Below the pieces are notes generated by a model, which did not search any database, was not told where the DNA came from, and saw only the letters and a program-made list of their open reading frames with translations. Source: Lentzea terrae (GTDB taxonomy: Bacteria; Actinomycetota; Actinomycetes; Mycobacteriales; Pseudonocardiaceae). Taken from it: a stretch of DNA of 64,000 bases. Where the stretch lies: positions 466,903 to 530,902 of the forward strand of contig NZ_QFWW01000029.1 in the NCBI RefSeq assembly GCF_003265345.1, read 5' to 3'. The first letter of the stretch is position 1; each line of letters opens with the position of its first letter. A program made the position numbers and the translations under genes. Below are positions 41,154-50,418 of the stretch, piece by piece.

Positions 41154-42414
41154 GGGTCGCCGGGTCTGCCACCCACGCGACGTGGCCGTCCGGCCGGATG
41201 AGCACGCCACCGAGGTCCGGGAGGAGCACCGGCCGCCCCGGACGCAGCAGCTCGGAGACCGTGGTGGGCCTCCCGTCCACCACCACCGGAAGGTTCGGCG
41301 CGAGCCGGCCGAGCAACGGGTGATCGCCGGGGATGCGCGGGTCGTACCAGGTGTCGAGGCCGGTGACGAGCTCGGCGAGCTGCTTGCCGTTCAGCTCCGC
41401 GACCAGGTCCCGCACCGGCGCGAGATCTTCGCGTCCCAGCAACGACTGCGCCCGCGTCGTCCGCAGCACCCGTGCCCCCACCGGATGCCGTTCGTCGTGG
41501 TAGGTCTGCAACAACCCGGCCGGCGCCCGGCCGGAGACGGTCGCGGCCAGCTTCCAACCGAGGTTCATCGCGTCCGCCAGCGCCACGTTCACGCCGACCG
41601 CCCCGGCAGGCGGATGCACGTGCGCAGCGTCCCCCGCCAGGATCACCCGCCCGTGCACGTACCGCTCCGCCTGCCGCGCGGCGTCGGAGAACCTGCTGAG
41701 CCACAACGGTTTCCCCAGCGGCACAACCCGTCCCAGCCGCGCGTTCAGCAGCTCCTGGACGTACTCGAGCTCGACCGGGCCGGAGCGCGGTTCCGGCTCT
41801 TCCAGCACGATCCGCACGTAGCCCGGCCGCGGCAGCACGAACACCTCACCGGTCGCGAGCGCGTCGAAGTCGGCCTCGACGTCCGCGACCAGCCCGTACG
41901 AAGTCGCGTCCACACCGGGAAAAGCGATGCCCGCGCGTTTGCGAACCGTACTGCGACTGCCATCGCATCCCACGAGATATGAGACGCGCCAACAGTCTTC
42001 GCCCACCACCACATCGACGCCGTCGTCGTCCTGCGTGAAGTCGACGACCTCGCTCCCCCACCGCACCCGCACGCCGAGCTCCGCGAGCCACTCCTCCAGC
42101 AGCTCCTCGACCCGGTTCTGCGCGATCCCGAGCGTGTACGGGTGATCGGTGTCCATCGCCGACAGATCGAGGAACACTCCCGGCAGGAACATCCCGTACG
42201 GCACAACGGGTCCCTCCGCGAGGAACCGCTCGGCCAGCCCGCGCCGATCGAGCAGCTCGAGGCTGCGCGCGGACAACGTGAAGCCACGCGGATGCGACGA
42301 CCGCCGAGGAGCCGCGTCCACCACCGCGACCTCGACCCCGGCCAGCGCGAGCTCGGCCGCCACCAGCAGTCCGGCCGGCCCGGCCCCGGCCACCAGCACG
42401 TTCACTCCGGCCAC
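41119..42414 (-). CDS. FAD-dependent aromatic-type monooxygenase
   Basis: 431 residues of the PHBH-like class A family. FAD motifs: VLVAGAGPAGLLVAAELALA, the DG motif LVGCDGSRSTVRKRAG and the GD motif RVILAGDAAHVHPPAGAVGV. C-terminal domain of the UbiH/RdmE type follows. Such enzymes hydroxylate aromatic or polyketide substrates or inactivate antibiotics such as rifamycins. Its start overlaps the PadR stop by 13 bp, so the regulator and enzyme are one operon. Confidence 0.9.
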   Translation of the reverse strand: MAGVNVLVAGAGPAGLLVAAELALAGVEVAVVDAAPRRSSHPRGFTLSARSLELLDRRGLAERFLAEGPVVPYGMFLPGVFLDLSAMDTDHPYTLGIAQNRVEELLEEWLAELGVRVRWGSEVVDFTQDDDGVDVVVGEDCWRVSYLVGCDGSRSTVRKRAGIAFPGVDATSYGLVADVEADFDALATGEVFVLPRPGYVRIVLEEPEPRSGPVELEYVQELLNARLGRVVPLGKPLWLSRFSDAARQAERYVHGRVILAGDAAHVHPPAGAVGVNVALADAMNLGWKLAATVSGRAPAGLLQTYHDERHPVGARVLRTTRAQSLLGREDLAPVRDLVAELNGKQLAELVTGLDTWYDPRIPGDHPLLGRLAPNLPVVVDGRPTTVSELLRPGRPVLLPDLGGVLIRPDGHVAWVADPATLTAALETWTGP

Positions 42415-42953
42415 CCCAGCTCACCGGACTCGATCTCGCCGATGATCTCCTCGACCCACCCCAGCTCGGCCTCGGCCATCCGCTCCGCGTACTCGACCTC
42501 GATCACGAACAACCGCGGAACCTGTTGCAACGCCGACAGGTGCTCACGCCGAACTTCCTCAGTCGACGCCCGCAACCGCTCCGCCCGCTCCCGCAACGCC
42601 TCCACCGCACCGGCCGGCCCGAGCGCGCCGAGGTAGCTGACCGCGGACAGGAACTTCGGGAACTCGGCCTGCGGCTCACGCACCAGCCGATCCACCCACC
42701 GGGTGAACTCCTCCTGCCCAGCCGCGGTGAGCTGGTAGATCGTCCGCTCCGGCCGCGCACCGACCTTCACCGTCTCGCGCGCCTCGATCCATCCCTCACG
42801 CATAAGCGCGCGCACCACGTCGTAGAGCGATCCGGTCGTCACTTTGAACGCGCGGTCCATGCCGCGTTCGCGCAACGTCGCCGCCATCGCGTGCGGATGC
42901 AACGGCGACTCCAGCAGCAACCCCAGCACCGCCATACCCAGCGGATTCTTCAT
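42402..42953 (-). CDS. PadR-family transcriptional regulator
   Basis: 183 residues. N-terminal winged HTH (LGLLLESPLHPHAMAATLRE, TGSLYDVVRALMREGWIEAR) and the C-terminal Vir_act_alpha_C-like coiled helices. ATG 42953 (GGAG 7 nt upstream) is preferred over the in-frame GTG at 42956. PadR repressors respond to aromatic compounds or drugs, which fits the co-transcribed monooxygenase. Confidence 0.9.
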   Translation of the reverse strand: MKNPLGMAVLGLLLESPLHPHAMAATLRERGMDRAFKVTTGSLYDVVRALMREGWIEARETVKVGARPERTIYQLTAAGQEEFTRWVDRLVREPQAEFPKFLSAVSYLGALGPAGAVEALRERAERLRASTEEVRREHLSALQQVPRLFVIEVEYAERMAEAELGWVEEIIGEIESGELGWPE

Positions 42954-43023
42954 CACTCGACTCCGATCGCTCGGTTCCGAGTATTTGATGCGGGTCCACG
43001 GTTGTCAACTAGCCTCATCAGAT

Positions 43024-44742
43024 ATGAGAACGATTCGCGTCTTGGCTCCCCTGCTCCTGGCCGCGACTCTCGTGGCACCCGCACAAGCGGAAGCGGAAGC
43101 GGCGACCTGGACCGGCCCACTCAGCACCCGCGGCCGGTGGATCGTCGACGCCCACGGCGACCGCTTCAAGCTGAAGTCCGGCAACTGGCACGGTGCGAGC
43201 GGCACCTGGAACGGTTCCGGCGACAGCAACGACCCCGCCAACCACCACGCCGGCGAGAAGGCCGACCAGGTTCCGCTCGGCCTCGATCGCGCGACCACGG
43301 CCTCGATCATCAACGGCTTCAAGGAGATCGGCGTCAACAGCGTCCGGTTGCCGTTCTCCAACCAGATGATCAAGGACACGAATCCCGTCAACGGGTTGAA
43401 GGACGCGCACCTCAACGGCAAGCGGCCGCTCGAGATCTACGACGCCGTAGTAGCCGAGCTGACGAGCAACAACCTCGCCGTCATCCTCAACAACCACACC
43501 ACCACGTCCAGGTGGTGCTGCGGCGTCGACGGCAACGAGCGGTGGAACACCAGCCAGAGCACTGACCAGTGGGTCAACGACTGGGCGTTCATGGCGAACC
43601 GGTACAAGGCCAACAAACGCGTCGTGGGCGCTGATCTGTACAACGAGGTGCGCCGCAACATCTGGGACGACCCGAACTGGGGCTGGGGCAACGACCACGA
43701 CTGGCACAAGGCCTCGCAGCAGGCCGCGGACCGCATCCAGCAGACCGCGCCAGACCTGCTGGTCATCGTCGAAGGCATCAACTGGACCGGCATCCCCGTC
43801 GACGGCTTCCCGCACGGACGGCCGACGCTGGAGCCGGCGAGATTCCTCAGCCACACGCTCGCCAACCCCGACAAGCTCGTCTACTCCGCCCACTTCTACG
43901 GCTACACCGGGCCGAACCACAGCGGTGCCACCGGAATCGGCGAGACGAGCGACCCGCGTTACCAGGACCTCTCGCCGCAGGAGCTGACGGACGTCCTGCA
44001 GCGCCAGGCGTTCTTCATCACCGAGGCGCAGAAGCACTTCACCGCGCCGTTGTGGATCAGCGAGTTCGGCGTCGGCGGCCGCGATGAGAGCAACCCCAAG
44101 GCACGCGACTGGTTCGAGCGGTTCGTCAACCACCTGATCGCGACGGACGCGGATTTCGCCTACTGGCCGTTGGTCGGCTTCCACACCGACCGGCGCGGCA
44201 ACGGATGGGCGCTGCTGCACTGGGATGCCAACGGAAACCGCATGGGCGTCAACGACGGCGACGACTGGCGCGCGTCGGCGTGGAACCGGCTCGTCACCGC
44301 GCCACAACGGTCCGGGCAGGTTCCGCGCGAAACCCGGTGGAACATGCTGCTCAAGGAATCGTGCCCGCAGAACGAAAAACTCGTAGGCATCAGCCACACG
44401 GGCAACCGCGGACTGTGCGTCAGCGGTCCACAGTGGAGCAGCACGACCAGGGTCACCAACGAGCAGCACGTGACCAACGACTGGGCGGTCGGCTACACGA
44501 AACTCCAGTGCCCGCTCAACAACGCAGCCGTCGGCTACGCGAACTTCACGTTGGTGTGCGCGCCGATCGCCACCGCGACGAGCTCACAGGTCCTGTGGTT
44601 CGACCGCGGCGACAACCGGCCCGACCAGGGCGGCGACTGGGCCAACGGGCACTACAAAGGTCAGTGCGCACAGGACGAGCACATCGCCGGCGTCGCCTAC
44701 AACTGGCGCAGGACACCGGACGCGTTGCTCTGCCGGAAGTGA
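43024..44742 (+). CDS. secreted GH5-type glycoside hydrolase with C-terminal Cys repeats
   Basis: 572 residues. Signal peptide (RTIRVLAPLLLAATLVAPAQ). GH5 catalytic domain with general acid/base Glu in GADLYNEVRRN and nucleophile Glu in PLWISEFGVGGRDE. The last about 130 residues hold three repeated units of about 50 residues with paired Cys (KESCPQNEKLVGISH...GLCV, LQCPLNNAAVG...LVCAP, GQCAQDEHIAG...LLCRK), separated by W...DWA.G segments; probably a carbohydrate-binding or stabilising module. Substrate likely a beta-glucan. Overlaps the NAT gene convergently by 46 bp. Confidence 0.88.
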   Translation: MRTIRVLAPLLLAATLVAPAQAEAEAATWTGPLSTRGRWIVDAHGDRFKLKSGNWHGASGTWNGSGDSNDPANHHAGEKADQVPLGLDRATTASIINGFKEIGVNSVRLPFSNQMIKDTNPVNGLKDAHLNGKRPLEIYDAVVAELTSNNLAVILNNHTTTSRWCCGVDGNERWNTSQSTDQWVNDWAFMANRYKANKRVVGADLYNEVRRNIWDDPNWGWGNDHDWHKASQQAADRIQQTAPDLLVIVEGINWTGIPVDGFPHGRPTLEPARFLSHTLANPDKLVYSAHFYGYTGPNHSGATGIGETSDPRYQDLSPQELTDVLQRQAFFITEAQKHFTAPLWISEFGVGGRDESNPKARDWFERFVNHLIATDADFAYWPLVGFHTDRRGNGWALLHWDANGNRMGVNDGDDWRASAWNRLVTAPQRSGQVPRETRWNMLLKESCPQNEKLVGISHTGNRGLCVSGPQWSSTTRVTNEQHVTNDWAVGYTKLQCPLNNAAVGYANFTLVCAPIATATSSQVLWFDRGDNRPDQGGDWANGHYKGQCAQDEHIAGVAYNWRRTPDALLCRK

Positions 44743-45428
44743 AGTCCGAAGTACTCCAGGAAAGCGGCCGCAGGATCCTCGACGTCGGTTGAGGTCTTGT
44801 GGCCGTCTTTCGTGATCACGACCTTCTCGTCCGTCACGGTGACCCGCCCGTCGAGCCTGGCGAGCGACGCCCGCGGCGCCTTGCGGAAGCCCGACTCCGG
44901 CGCGGTCTGCTGCCACCAGCAGGTCGGCATGAACTCCGCCAACGAACGCGGCCTGCGCTCCAGCCGGTAGGCGAGCGAACCGTTCATGAACACGTCGACG
45001 TCCTCGCCGTGGTCGGCCAGCCGGAACACCCCGAACGGGTCCTGCTGGTCCTCGCGCGACGTCCACGACAACGGGTGCAGCGAGAACGCGCCGAACCCGA
45101 CGTCGACCAGCCACGCACCGTCCACCACCAACGCCAGGTGGTCGAACGGCGGCCCGAGCTTCTCGCCGTTGAACACCCGCGCGGCCAACAGCTCGACTGA
45201 ATGACCCAAGTCCCGCAACAACTCCGCGAACAACCCGTTGAGCTCGTAGCAGAACCCGCCCCGCCGCTGCGTCACGATCTTGTCGTACAGCCACGGGATC
45301 TCCAGCACGATCCGGATGTCCATGTGGGTGTGCAGGTTCTCGAACGGGACGCTCAGCAGGTGCAACTCCTGCAGCTCCGCCAACGACGAGTCCCGCGAGG
45401 CGCCGATGCGCTGTAGGTATCCCTCCAC
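44697..45428 (-). CDS. arylamine N-acetyltransferase (NAT)
   Basis: 243 residues. Catalytic triad: Cys in RRGGFCYELNGLF, His in FDHLALVVDG and Asp in VDVGFGAFSLHP. Transfers acetyl from acetyl-CoA to arylamines; in actinomycetes relatives also cyclise polyketide chains. ATG at 45428. No polyketide synthase is nearby, so a detoxification role is more likely. Confidence 0.92.
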   Translation of the reverse strand: MEGYLQRIGASRDSSLAELQELHLLSVPFENLHTHMDIRIVLEIPWLYDKIVTQRRGGFCYELNGLFAELLRDLGHSVELLAARVFNGEKLGPPFDHLALVVDGAWLVDVGFGAFSLHPLSWTSREDQQDPFGVFRLADHGEDVDVFMNGSLAYRLERRPRSLAEFMPTCWWQQTAPESGFRKAPRASLARLDGRVTVTDEKVVITKDGHKTSTDVEDPAAAFLEYFGLHFRQSNASGVLRQL

Positions 45429-45445
45429 CGTGTCACGATAACGAA

Positions 45446-46255
45446 ATGGGCGAGGTCAGGATCGGCACTTCGGGATGGGTCTACCCACCCTGGCGCGGCA
45501 AGTTCTACCCCAAGGGCGTCACGCAGAAGCGCGAGCTGGCCTACCTCAGCGAGCAGCTCAACTCCGTGGAGATCAACGGCTCCTTCTACTCGCTGCAACG
45601 CCCGTCGAGCTACGAGAAGTGGGCCTCGGAGACGCCGGAAGACTTCAAGTTCGCCGTCAAGGGCAGCCGCTTCATCACCCACATGAAGCGCCTCAAGGAC
45701 GGCAACGAACTGCTCGCGAACTACCTCGCGTCCGGCGTCCTCGCACTGGGCCCGAAGCTCGGCCCGATCCTCTGGCAGCTCCCGCCGACGCTGCAGTTCG
45801 ACGCCGGCCTGCTCACCAGCTTCTTCGAGGGCCTCCCCCGCACCACCACCGAGGCCGCCGAGGTCGCCAAGCTCCACGACCACCGCGTCGACCCGGCCCA
45901 CACCACCACGGACGCTGAGCGCCCCATGCGGTACGCACTCGAGGTCCGCCACGAGAGTTTCCGGACGCCGGAGTTCGTCGACCTCCTCAAACGCCACGAC
46001 ATCGCGCTCGTGGTCGCGGACGCCGCCGGCAAGTACCCGCTGATCGAAGAGGTCACCAGCGACTTCGTCTACGTGCGGCTGCACGGCCACGACGAGCTGT
46101 ACGTCAGCGGCTACACCGACGAGGGCCTCGACATGTGGGCGAACAAGGTCAGGAAGTGGCGCAAGCACGGCGACGTCTTCGTGTACTTCGACAACGACGC
46201 CAAGGCGTATGCCCCGCGCGACGCCATGGCGCTGCAAGATCGTCTCGCCGATTGA
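45446..46255 (+). CDS. DUF72 family protein (second of two)
   Basis: 269 residues; RIGTSGWVYPPWRGKFYPKG, SVEINGSFYSLQRPSSYEKW, FKFAVKGSRFITHMKRLKDG, LGPKLGPILWQLPPTLQFDA, LEVRHESFRTPEF and VYVRLHGHDELYVSGY. Has an insertion (about residues 140-160) compared with the paralogue at 40440. Divergent from NAT. Function unknown. Confidence 0.9.
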   Translation: MGEVRIGTSGWVYPPWRGKFYPKGVTQKRELAYLSEQLNSVEINGSFYSLQRPSSYEKWASETPEDFKFAVKGSRFITHMKRLKDGNELLANYLASGVLALGPKLGPILWQLPPTLQFDAGLLTSFFEGLPRTTTEAAEVAKLHDHRVDPAHTTTDAERPMRYALEVRHESFRTPEFVDLLKRHDIALVVADAAGKYPLIEEVTSDFVYVRLHGHDELYVSGYTDEGLDMWANKVRKWRKHGDVFVYFDNDAKAYAPRDAMALQDRLAD

Positions 46256-46296
46256 TCCAAACGGACGCACACTCGTTGTCTGACGGAGGTGCGCCC

Positions 46297-46653
46297 ATGT
46301 CGACGAAGAGCCTCATCGCCGCCTTGGTGATCACTGCGGGCGCGGTTGCCTCCAGTGGGATCGCTGTTGCACAGAGTGACAAGAACTGCGACAAGGGCGA
46401 GTTCTGCGTGTGGGCTGGACCGGACTACACGGGGGCCGTGCAGCGGCTCGACCTGGAGTCCGCGAACCCCGATGAGTGCATCCCGCTGAACATCGTCGGC
46501 AGGTCCTTCGTCAACCGCCTGAGCAGGGACGCGAGCGTCTACCAACGCGAGAACTGCTCGACCGAGGCCGAGTTCACCACCTACCCCAAGCACGGCACCT
46601 ACGTGCCCGACGCGTACTTCGTCGTCCGGGCGCTGGAAGTGTGGGAGCCATAA
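46297..46653 (+). CDS. secreted peptidase inhibitor I36-like protein
   Basis: 118 residues. Signal peptide (STKSLIAALVITAGAVASSG) then a mature domain with four Cys: DKNCDKGEFCVWAGPDYTGA, DECIPLNIV and ENCSTEAEF. The CxKGxFCVW pattern is that of family I36 (SMI-like) protease inhibitors of Streptomyces. GGAGG precedes the ATG. May protect against the organism's own or foreign metalloproteases. Confidence 0.82.
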   Translation: MSTKSLIAALVITAGAVASSGIAVAQSDKNCDKGEFCVWAGPDYTGAVQRLDLESANPDECIPLNIVGRSFVNRLSRDASVYQRENCSTEAEFTTYPKHGTYVPDAYFVVRALEVWEP

Positions 46654-46668
46654 CGAGGGCGGACTACT

Positions 46669-46712
46669 TTAGTCACCCTATGTAACACCACCCGATCGTG
46701 TGAGTACTCACC
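46669..46712 (+). promoter_or_regulatory. candidate promoter/operator upstream of the Rad50-like gene
   Basis: Contains CCCTATGT and CCGATCGTGTGA (46692-46703), matching a similar block upstream of the response regulator at 26885-26920, and the palindrome GTGAGTACTCAC (46700-46711). Probable binding site of a shared regulator. Confidence 0.4.
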
Positions 46713-46772
46713 AGTAGGTCTCATTTGGCTCCTAGGTTGCCGCCCTATCGAGTGGTGGCAGCTGGAGGAAAT

Positions 46773-49175
46773 GTGACCGTGGCGGGTGAAGCCGGGTTAC
46801 TCGAACTGATGGCCGGGCGACTGGCCAAAGACGATCTCACCCCACGTGCGGCGGAACTGGTGCTGGCGGCGTGCCGTGGCGAGGCAGCGCTGGAGCGCGC
46901 GCTCGCCGGTGTGCCCGCCCAGGAGGAGGCGCCGCGGGAACGGACGGACGGGCCCGGCCAGGGGATCTTCGTGTCGGAGATCCGGGTGCGCGGCTTCCGC
47001 GGCATCGGGCCCCAGGCACGCCTGCCGTTGGCACCGGGGCCGGGACTGACCGTCGTGACCGGACGCAACGGCTCCGGCAAGTCGAGTTTCGCCGAGGCCG
47101 CGGAACTGGCACTGACCGGCTACAACGCCCGGTGGACCCGCGCGCGGCACGACGTGTGGCGGCAGGGCTGGCGCAACCTGCACCAGCACGACACCGCCGT
47201 CGAGCTGGAGCTGGTGCAGGCCGGGCAGGCGAACAGGACCACGATCCGCAGGCGCTGGACGGCGGACGAGGACCTGGCGCAGGGCGAGTGGACCCAGGAC
47301 GACGTCCCGTTCGACGACCGACGGTGGCACGACGCGTTGGAGACCTACCGGCCGTTTCTGCCCTACAGCGAACTGGGGACCGTCCTCGACGCGCAGCCTG
47401 AGGACCTCTACGAAGCGCTACACCGTTTGCTGGGGTTAGAGGCTATAACCGAAGCACAACAGTCTCTCGCCGAGCACCGCAAACGCCTCGCCGAGATCGT
47501 CGCCCGTCCCTACGACCGGCGCGAACGGGTGCGGACGGAGCTGGCGGCGTCCCCCGACGAACGCGCCCGCCGCGCCGCCGAACTGCTCGGCAGCGACTCC
47601 CCCGACCTCGACGCGATCGCGGACCTGGCACTGGGCGCGGACGTCGGCAGCGGAACGAGCCTGCTGCACCAGATCGTGGACCTGCCGCTGCCGCCCGACG
47701 ACGAGATCGACAGGTGTCGTGAGACCCTCGATCTGGCGTTAGGGGCTGTCACGGTTGTGGCAACGGATAACGCGCAGGACTCGTTGCGGTGCAGCGAGAT
47801 CCTGCGGCTCGCGATCCAGCTGCAGGAGTCCGGCGGCAACCAGTCGTGCCCGGTGTGCGATCTCGGCCGGCTCGACGGGCTGTGGCTCGGCAAGGCCAAG
47901 GAGCGCGCCGAGCACCTCGCCAAGGCCGCCGCGGAGCTGCACGACGCCGCGGACCGGCTGGACGTCGCGGTGGCGGCAGCGCGGGCGTTGTGTCAGCCGG
48001 CGCCGGACGTGCTGCTGGAAGCGCAGGACATGCTCGACACGACCGCCACGCTGCAGGCGTGGCAGGCGTGGGAGGACTGCGTCTCGATCGACGACCCCGT
48101 GCGACTGCGACAAGAACTGTTCGACCGGTACACAGACCTCATACAGGCTGTGGACCAGCTGAAAACCGTCGCGAAGGAGCAGATCGACCGGCGCGATCTC
48201 GTCTGGCGGCCGATGGCGCTCGCGCTGTTCGAGTGGCACTCGCAGGCGCAGCAAGCGCTTGCGGACGCCGAGGTGCTGGCCGACGTGACCGAGGCGGAGA
48301 ACTGGATCCGCAAGACGGCCGCGACGCTGCGGTCCGAGCGCATCGCCCCGTTCGCCAAGGAGTCGCAGCGGATCTGGCAGCGACTGCGCCAGCAGAGCAA
48401 CGTCGACCTGGGCGCGGTGCGGCTCGGCGGCACCCGCAACGTCGAGCTGGACGTGTCGGTCGACGGCGTCTCGAACTCGGCGCTGGCGGTGATGAGCCAG
48501 GGCGAACTGCACTCGCTGGGGCTCGCGTTGTTCCTGCCGCGCGCGATGGTCGACGAGAGCCCGTTCCGGTTCGTGGTGATCGACGACCCGGTGCAGGCGA
48601 TGGATCCATCCAAAGTGGATGGTCTCGCGCAGGTGCTCGCCGACGTCGGTCTCACTCGCCAGGTCGTGGTCTTCACACACGACGAACGGCTGGTGGAGGC
48701 GCTGCGGCGGTTGCGGCTCGCGGCGACGGTCTGGGAGGTCTGCCGTGGCGAGGAGTCCGTGGTGCGGGTGCGGATGTCCGACGATCCCGTTGGCCGGTGC
48801 CTGAACGACGCACGGGCGATGCGCGGCGACGAGGACCTGCCTGAGGCGTTGCGGGCCGAGCTGGTGGCGTCGTGCTGTCGGGCGGCATTGGAAGCGGCGT
48901 CGCACGCCCGGTTCCGGCGGGAACGGCTCGGCCGCGGGATGCCGCACGCCGAGGTCGAACGCGTGCTGGAGTGCGCGTTGACGACGAGGCAGAAGCTCGC
49001 GCTGGCCGTGCTCGACGACCTCGCTGAGCCGGGAAAGCTGATGCCACACCTGGAGGACGTCGTCGGCTCGTGGGCCGTCGACCTGCTGCAGGCGTGCCGC
49101 GTCGGCGGTGACGGCGGCGATCTCGACGTGCTGATCCGCGACACCGAACTGCTGGCGGGGTGGCTGCAGAGATGA
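46773..49175 (+). CDS. Rad50/SbcC-like AAA ATPase with zinc-hook CxxC
   Basis: 800 residues from GTG 46773, with GGAGG four nt upstream; a TTG at 46725 is possible but unsupported. Walker A is VTGRNGSGKSSFAEA (about residue 97-104), a CPVC zinc-hook motif is at about 359-362 within helical arms, and the ABC-type signature MSQGELHSLGLAL with Walker B FRFVVIDDPVQAMD is near 600. Typical Rad50/SbcC/RloC-type ATPase, but with short arms. Its stop overlaps the next small gene (ATGA). First gene of a four-gene operon with a nuclease and a second ATPase. Confidence 0.88.
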   Translation: MTVAGEAGLLELMAGRLAKDDLTPRAAELVLAACRGEAALERALAGVPAQEEAPRERTDGPGQGIFVSEIRVRGFRGIGPQARLPLAPGPGLTVVTGRNGSGKSSFAEAAELALTGYNARWTRARHDVWRQGWRNLHQHDTAVELELVQAGQANRTTIRRRWTADEDLAQGEWTQDDVPFDDRRWHDALETYRPFLPYSELGTVLDAQPEDLYEALHRLLGLEAITEAQQSLAEHRKRLAEIVARPYDRRERVRTELAASPDERARRAAELLGSDSPDLDAIADLALGADVGSGTSLLHQIVDLPLPPDDEIDRCRETLDLALGAVTVVATDNAQDSLRCSEILRLAIQLQESGGNQSCPVCDLGRLDGLWLGKAKERAEHLAKAAAELHDAADRLDVAVAAARALCQPAPDVLLEAQDMLDTTATLQAWQAWEDCVSIDDPVRLRQELFDRYTDLIQAVDQLKTVAKEQIDRRDLVWRPMALALFEWHSQAQQALADAEVLADVTEAENWIRKTAATLRSERIAPFAKESQRIWQRLRQQSNVDLGAVRLGGTRNVELDVSVDGVSNSALAVMSQGELHSLGLALFLPRAMVDESPFRFVVIDDPVQAMDPSKVDGLAQVLADVGLTRQVVVFTHDERLVEALRRLRLAATVWEVCRGEESVVRVRMSDDPVGRCLNDARAMRGDEDLPEALRAELVASCCRAALEAASHARFRRERLGRGMPHAEVERVLECALTTRQKLALAVLDDLAEPGKLMPHLEDVVGSWAVDLLQACRVGGDGGDLDVLIRDTELLAGWLQR

Positions 49176-49570
49176 CCCTCCCCCCGAACATGCCCGCGGA
49201 CGTGCAGGACCGCCTGATCTGCGTCGCGAACCTGCTGGCGCGCCCCGACCAGCTCGACGGCGTGCGGATCCGATGCTGCGCCGAGCTGTTGCGCACCGCG
49301 GTGGAACGGTCGGTGGCCCGCGCTTGCGGCGCGGAGAACACCGATCAGCCCGTGCACGCGCTGCTGCTCAGGCTTCCGTCGCATGTGGACGCTGACGTGG
49401 CACACGACGCTTCCCAGCTGTGGCACGCGTTGAGCCGCGCGATCCGGCACCACGGCTACGAGCTGAACCCGACTGTCGCGGAACTGCGCGGCTGGCACGC
49501 CGACACCGCGTCGGTCGTGCGGGCGCTCCGGCCGACCCTGACCCTGTCCGGCACGATCGACCTCACCTGA
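49172..49570 (+). CDS. small helical protein in the Rad50-like operon
   Basis: 132 residues, start coupled by ATGA to the ATPase. TLPPNMPADVQDRLICVANL, IRCCAELLRTAVERSVARAC and SQLWHALSRAIRHHGYELNP suggest a helical, possibly dimeric accessory protein. No family recognised. Position between the two halves of an SbcCD-like system suggests a regulator or adaptor. Confidence 0.7.
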   Translation: MTLPPNMPADVQDRLICVANLLARPDQLDGVRIRCCAELLRTAVERSVARACGAENTDQPVHALLLRLPSHVDADVAHDASQLWHALSRAIRHHGYELNPTVAELRGWHADTASVVRALRPTLTLSGTIDLT

Positions 49571-49578
49571 AGGCACCG

Positions 49579-50418
49579 GTGAAACTGCTGCTGTTCGCGG
49601 ACCTGCACCTGGACACGCGTTTTTCCGACGCGGGTCCCGCGCGGCGCCAGGCGTTGCGCGACACGCTCGGCCGCATCGTCGAGCTCGCGGAGGAATCGCA
49701 CGTCGATGCGGTGCTCTGCGCCGGCGATCTGTACGAGCACGATCGCTGTTCCCCTTCCACGGCCTCGTTCCTGCGGTCGTCGTTCGACTGCTCGGTGCCG
49801 GTCTACCTCGCACCGGGCAACGACGACTGGTACGGGCCGCAGTCGGTCTACCAGCAGGTGGACTGGACGCCGAACGTGCACGTGTTCTCCTCGGAGAGCC
49901 TGACGCCCGTGGAGCTCACCGACGGCGTCACGCTGTGGGGCGCCGCGCACGTCGGTCCCGGCCCGGCCCGCGACTTCCTGGACGGCTTCGCGGTGAACCG
50001 CGCCGGCGTGAACCTGGCGCTGTGCCACGGATCCGCGCCGGACGACGTCGCGATCACCGGCCTGGACCACGCCTTCCTGGGACACGTGCACACGCCGGAG
50101 CACGCCGTGCGCTACACGTTCCCCGGCAACCCGGATCCGTTGACCGCAGGCGAAACCGGTGAGCGCGGCGCCGTTCTGTGCACGGTGCACGAGGACGGCA
50201 CGGTGTCGCGCGAGGTGTTCGACGTGTCGGCATCGCGGTCGCTCGGGCTGATCGCGGAGAGCTGCAAGGCGTTTCCGTTGCTGGACTTCGATTCCGTCGC
50301 CGGCGAACGAACCGTGCGCGGCCAGTTCGTGCGTGACGTGCTGGCGGATCCGTCTCTGGACACGGCGTTGCGCGGCCGCGTGCTCGCCACCGGTCTGCGT
50401 GCGTTGGAGGAACGATGA
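49579..50418 (+). CDS. SbcD/Mre11-like metallophosphoesterase
   Basis: 279 residues, GTG 49579. Metal-binding motifs of the calcineurin-like nuclease fold: LLFADLHLDTRF (DxH), VDAVLCAGDLYEHDRCS (GDxxD-like), PVYLAPGNDDWY (GND instead of the usual GNH), LALCHGSAP, and FLGHVHTPE (GHxH). The pattern matches SbcD/YhaO nucleases; the GNHD His is replaced by Asp. Stop overlaps the next ATPase start (ATGA). Confidence 0.88.
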   Translation: MKLLLFADLHLDTRFSDAGPARRQALRDTLGRIVELAEESHVDAVLCAGDLYEHDRCSPSTASFLRSSFDCSVPVYLAPGNDDWYGPQSVYQQVDWTPNVHVFSSESLTPVELTDGVTLWGAAHVGPGPARDFLDGFAVNRAGVNLALCHGSAPDDVAITGLDHAFLGHVHTPEHAVRYTFPGNPDPLTAGETGERGAVLCTVHEDGTVSREVFDVSASRSLGLIAESCKAFPLLDFDSVAGERTVRGQFVRDVLADPSLDTALRGRVLATGLRALEER

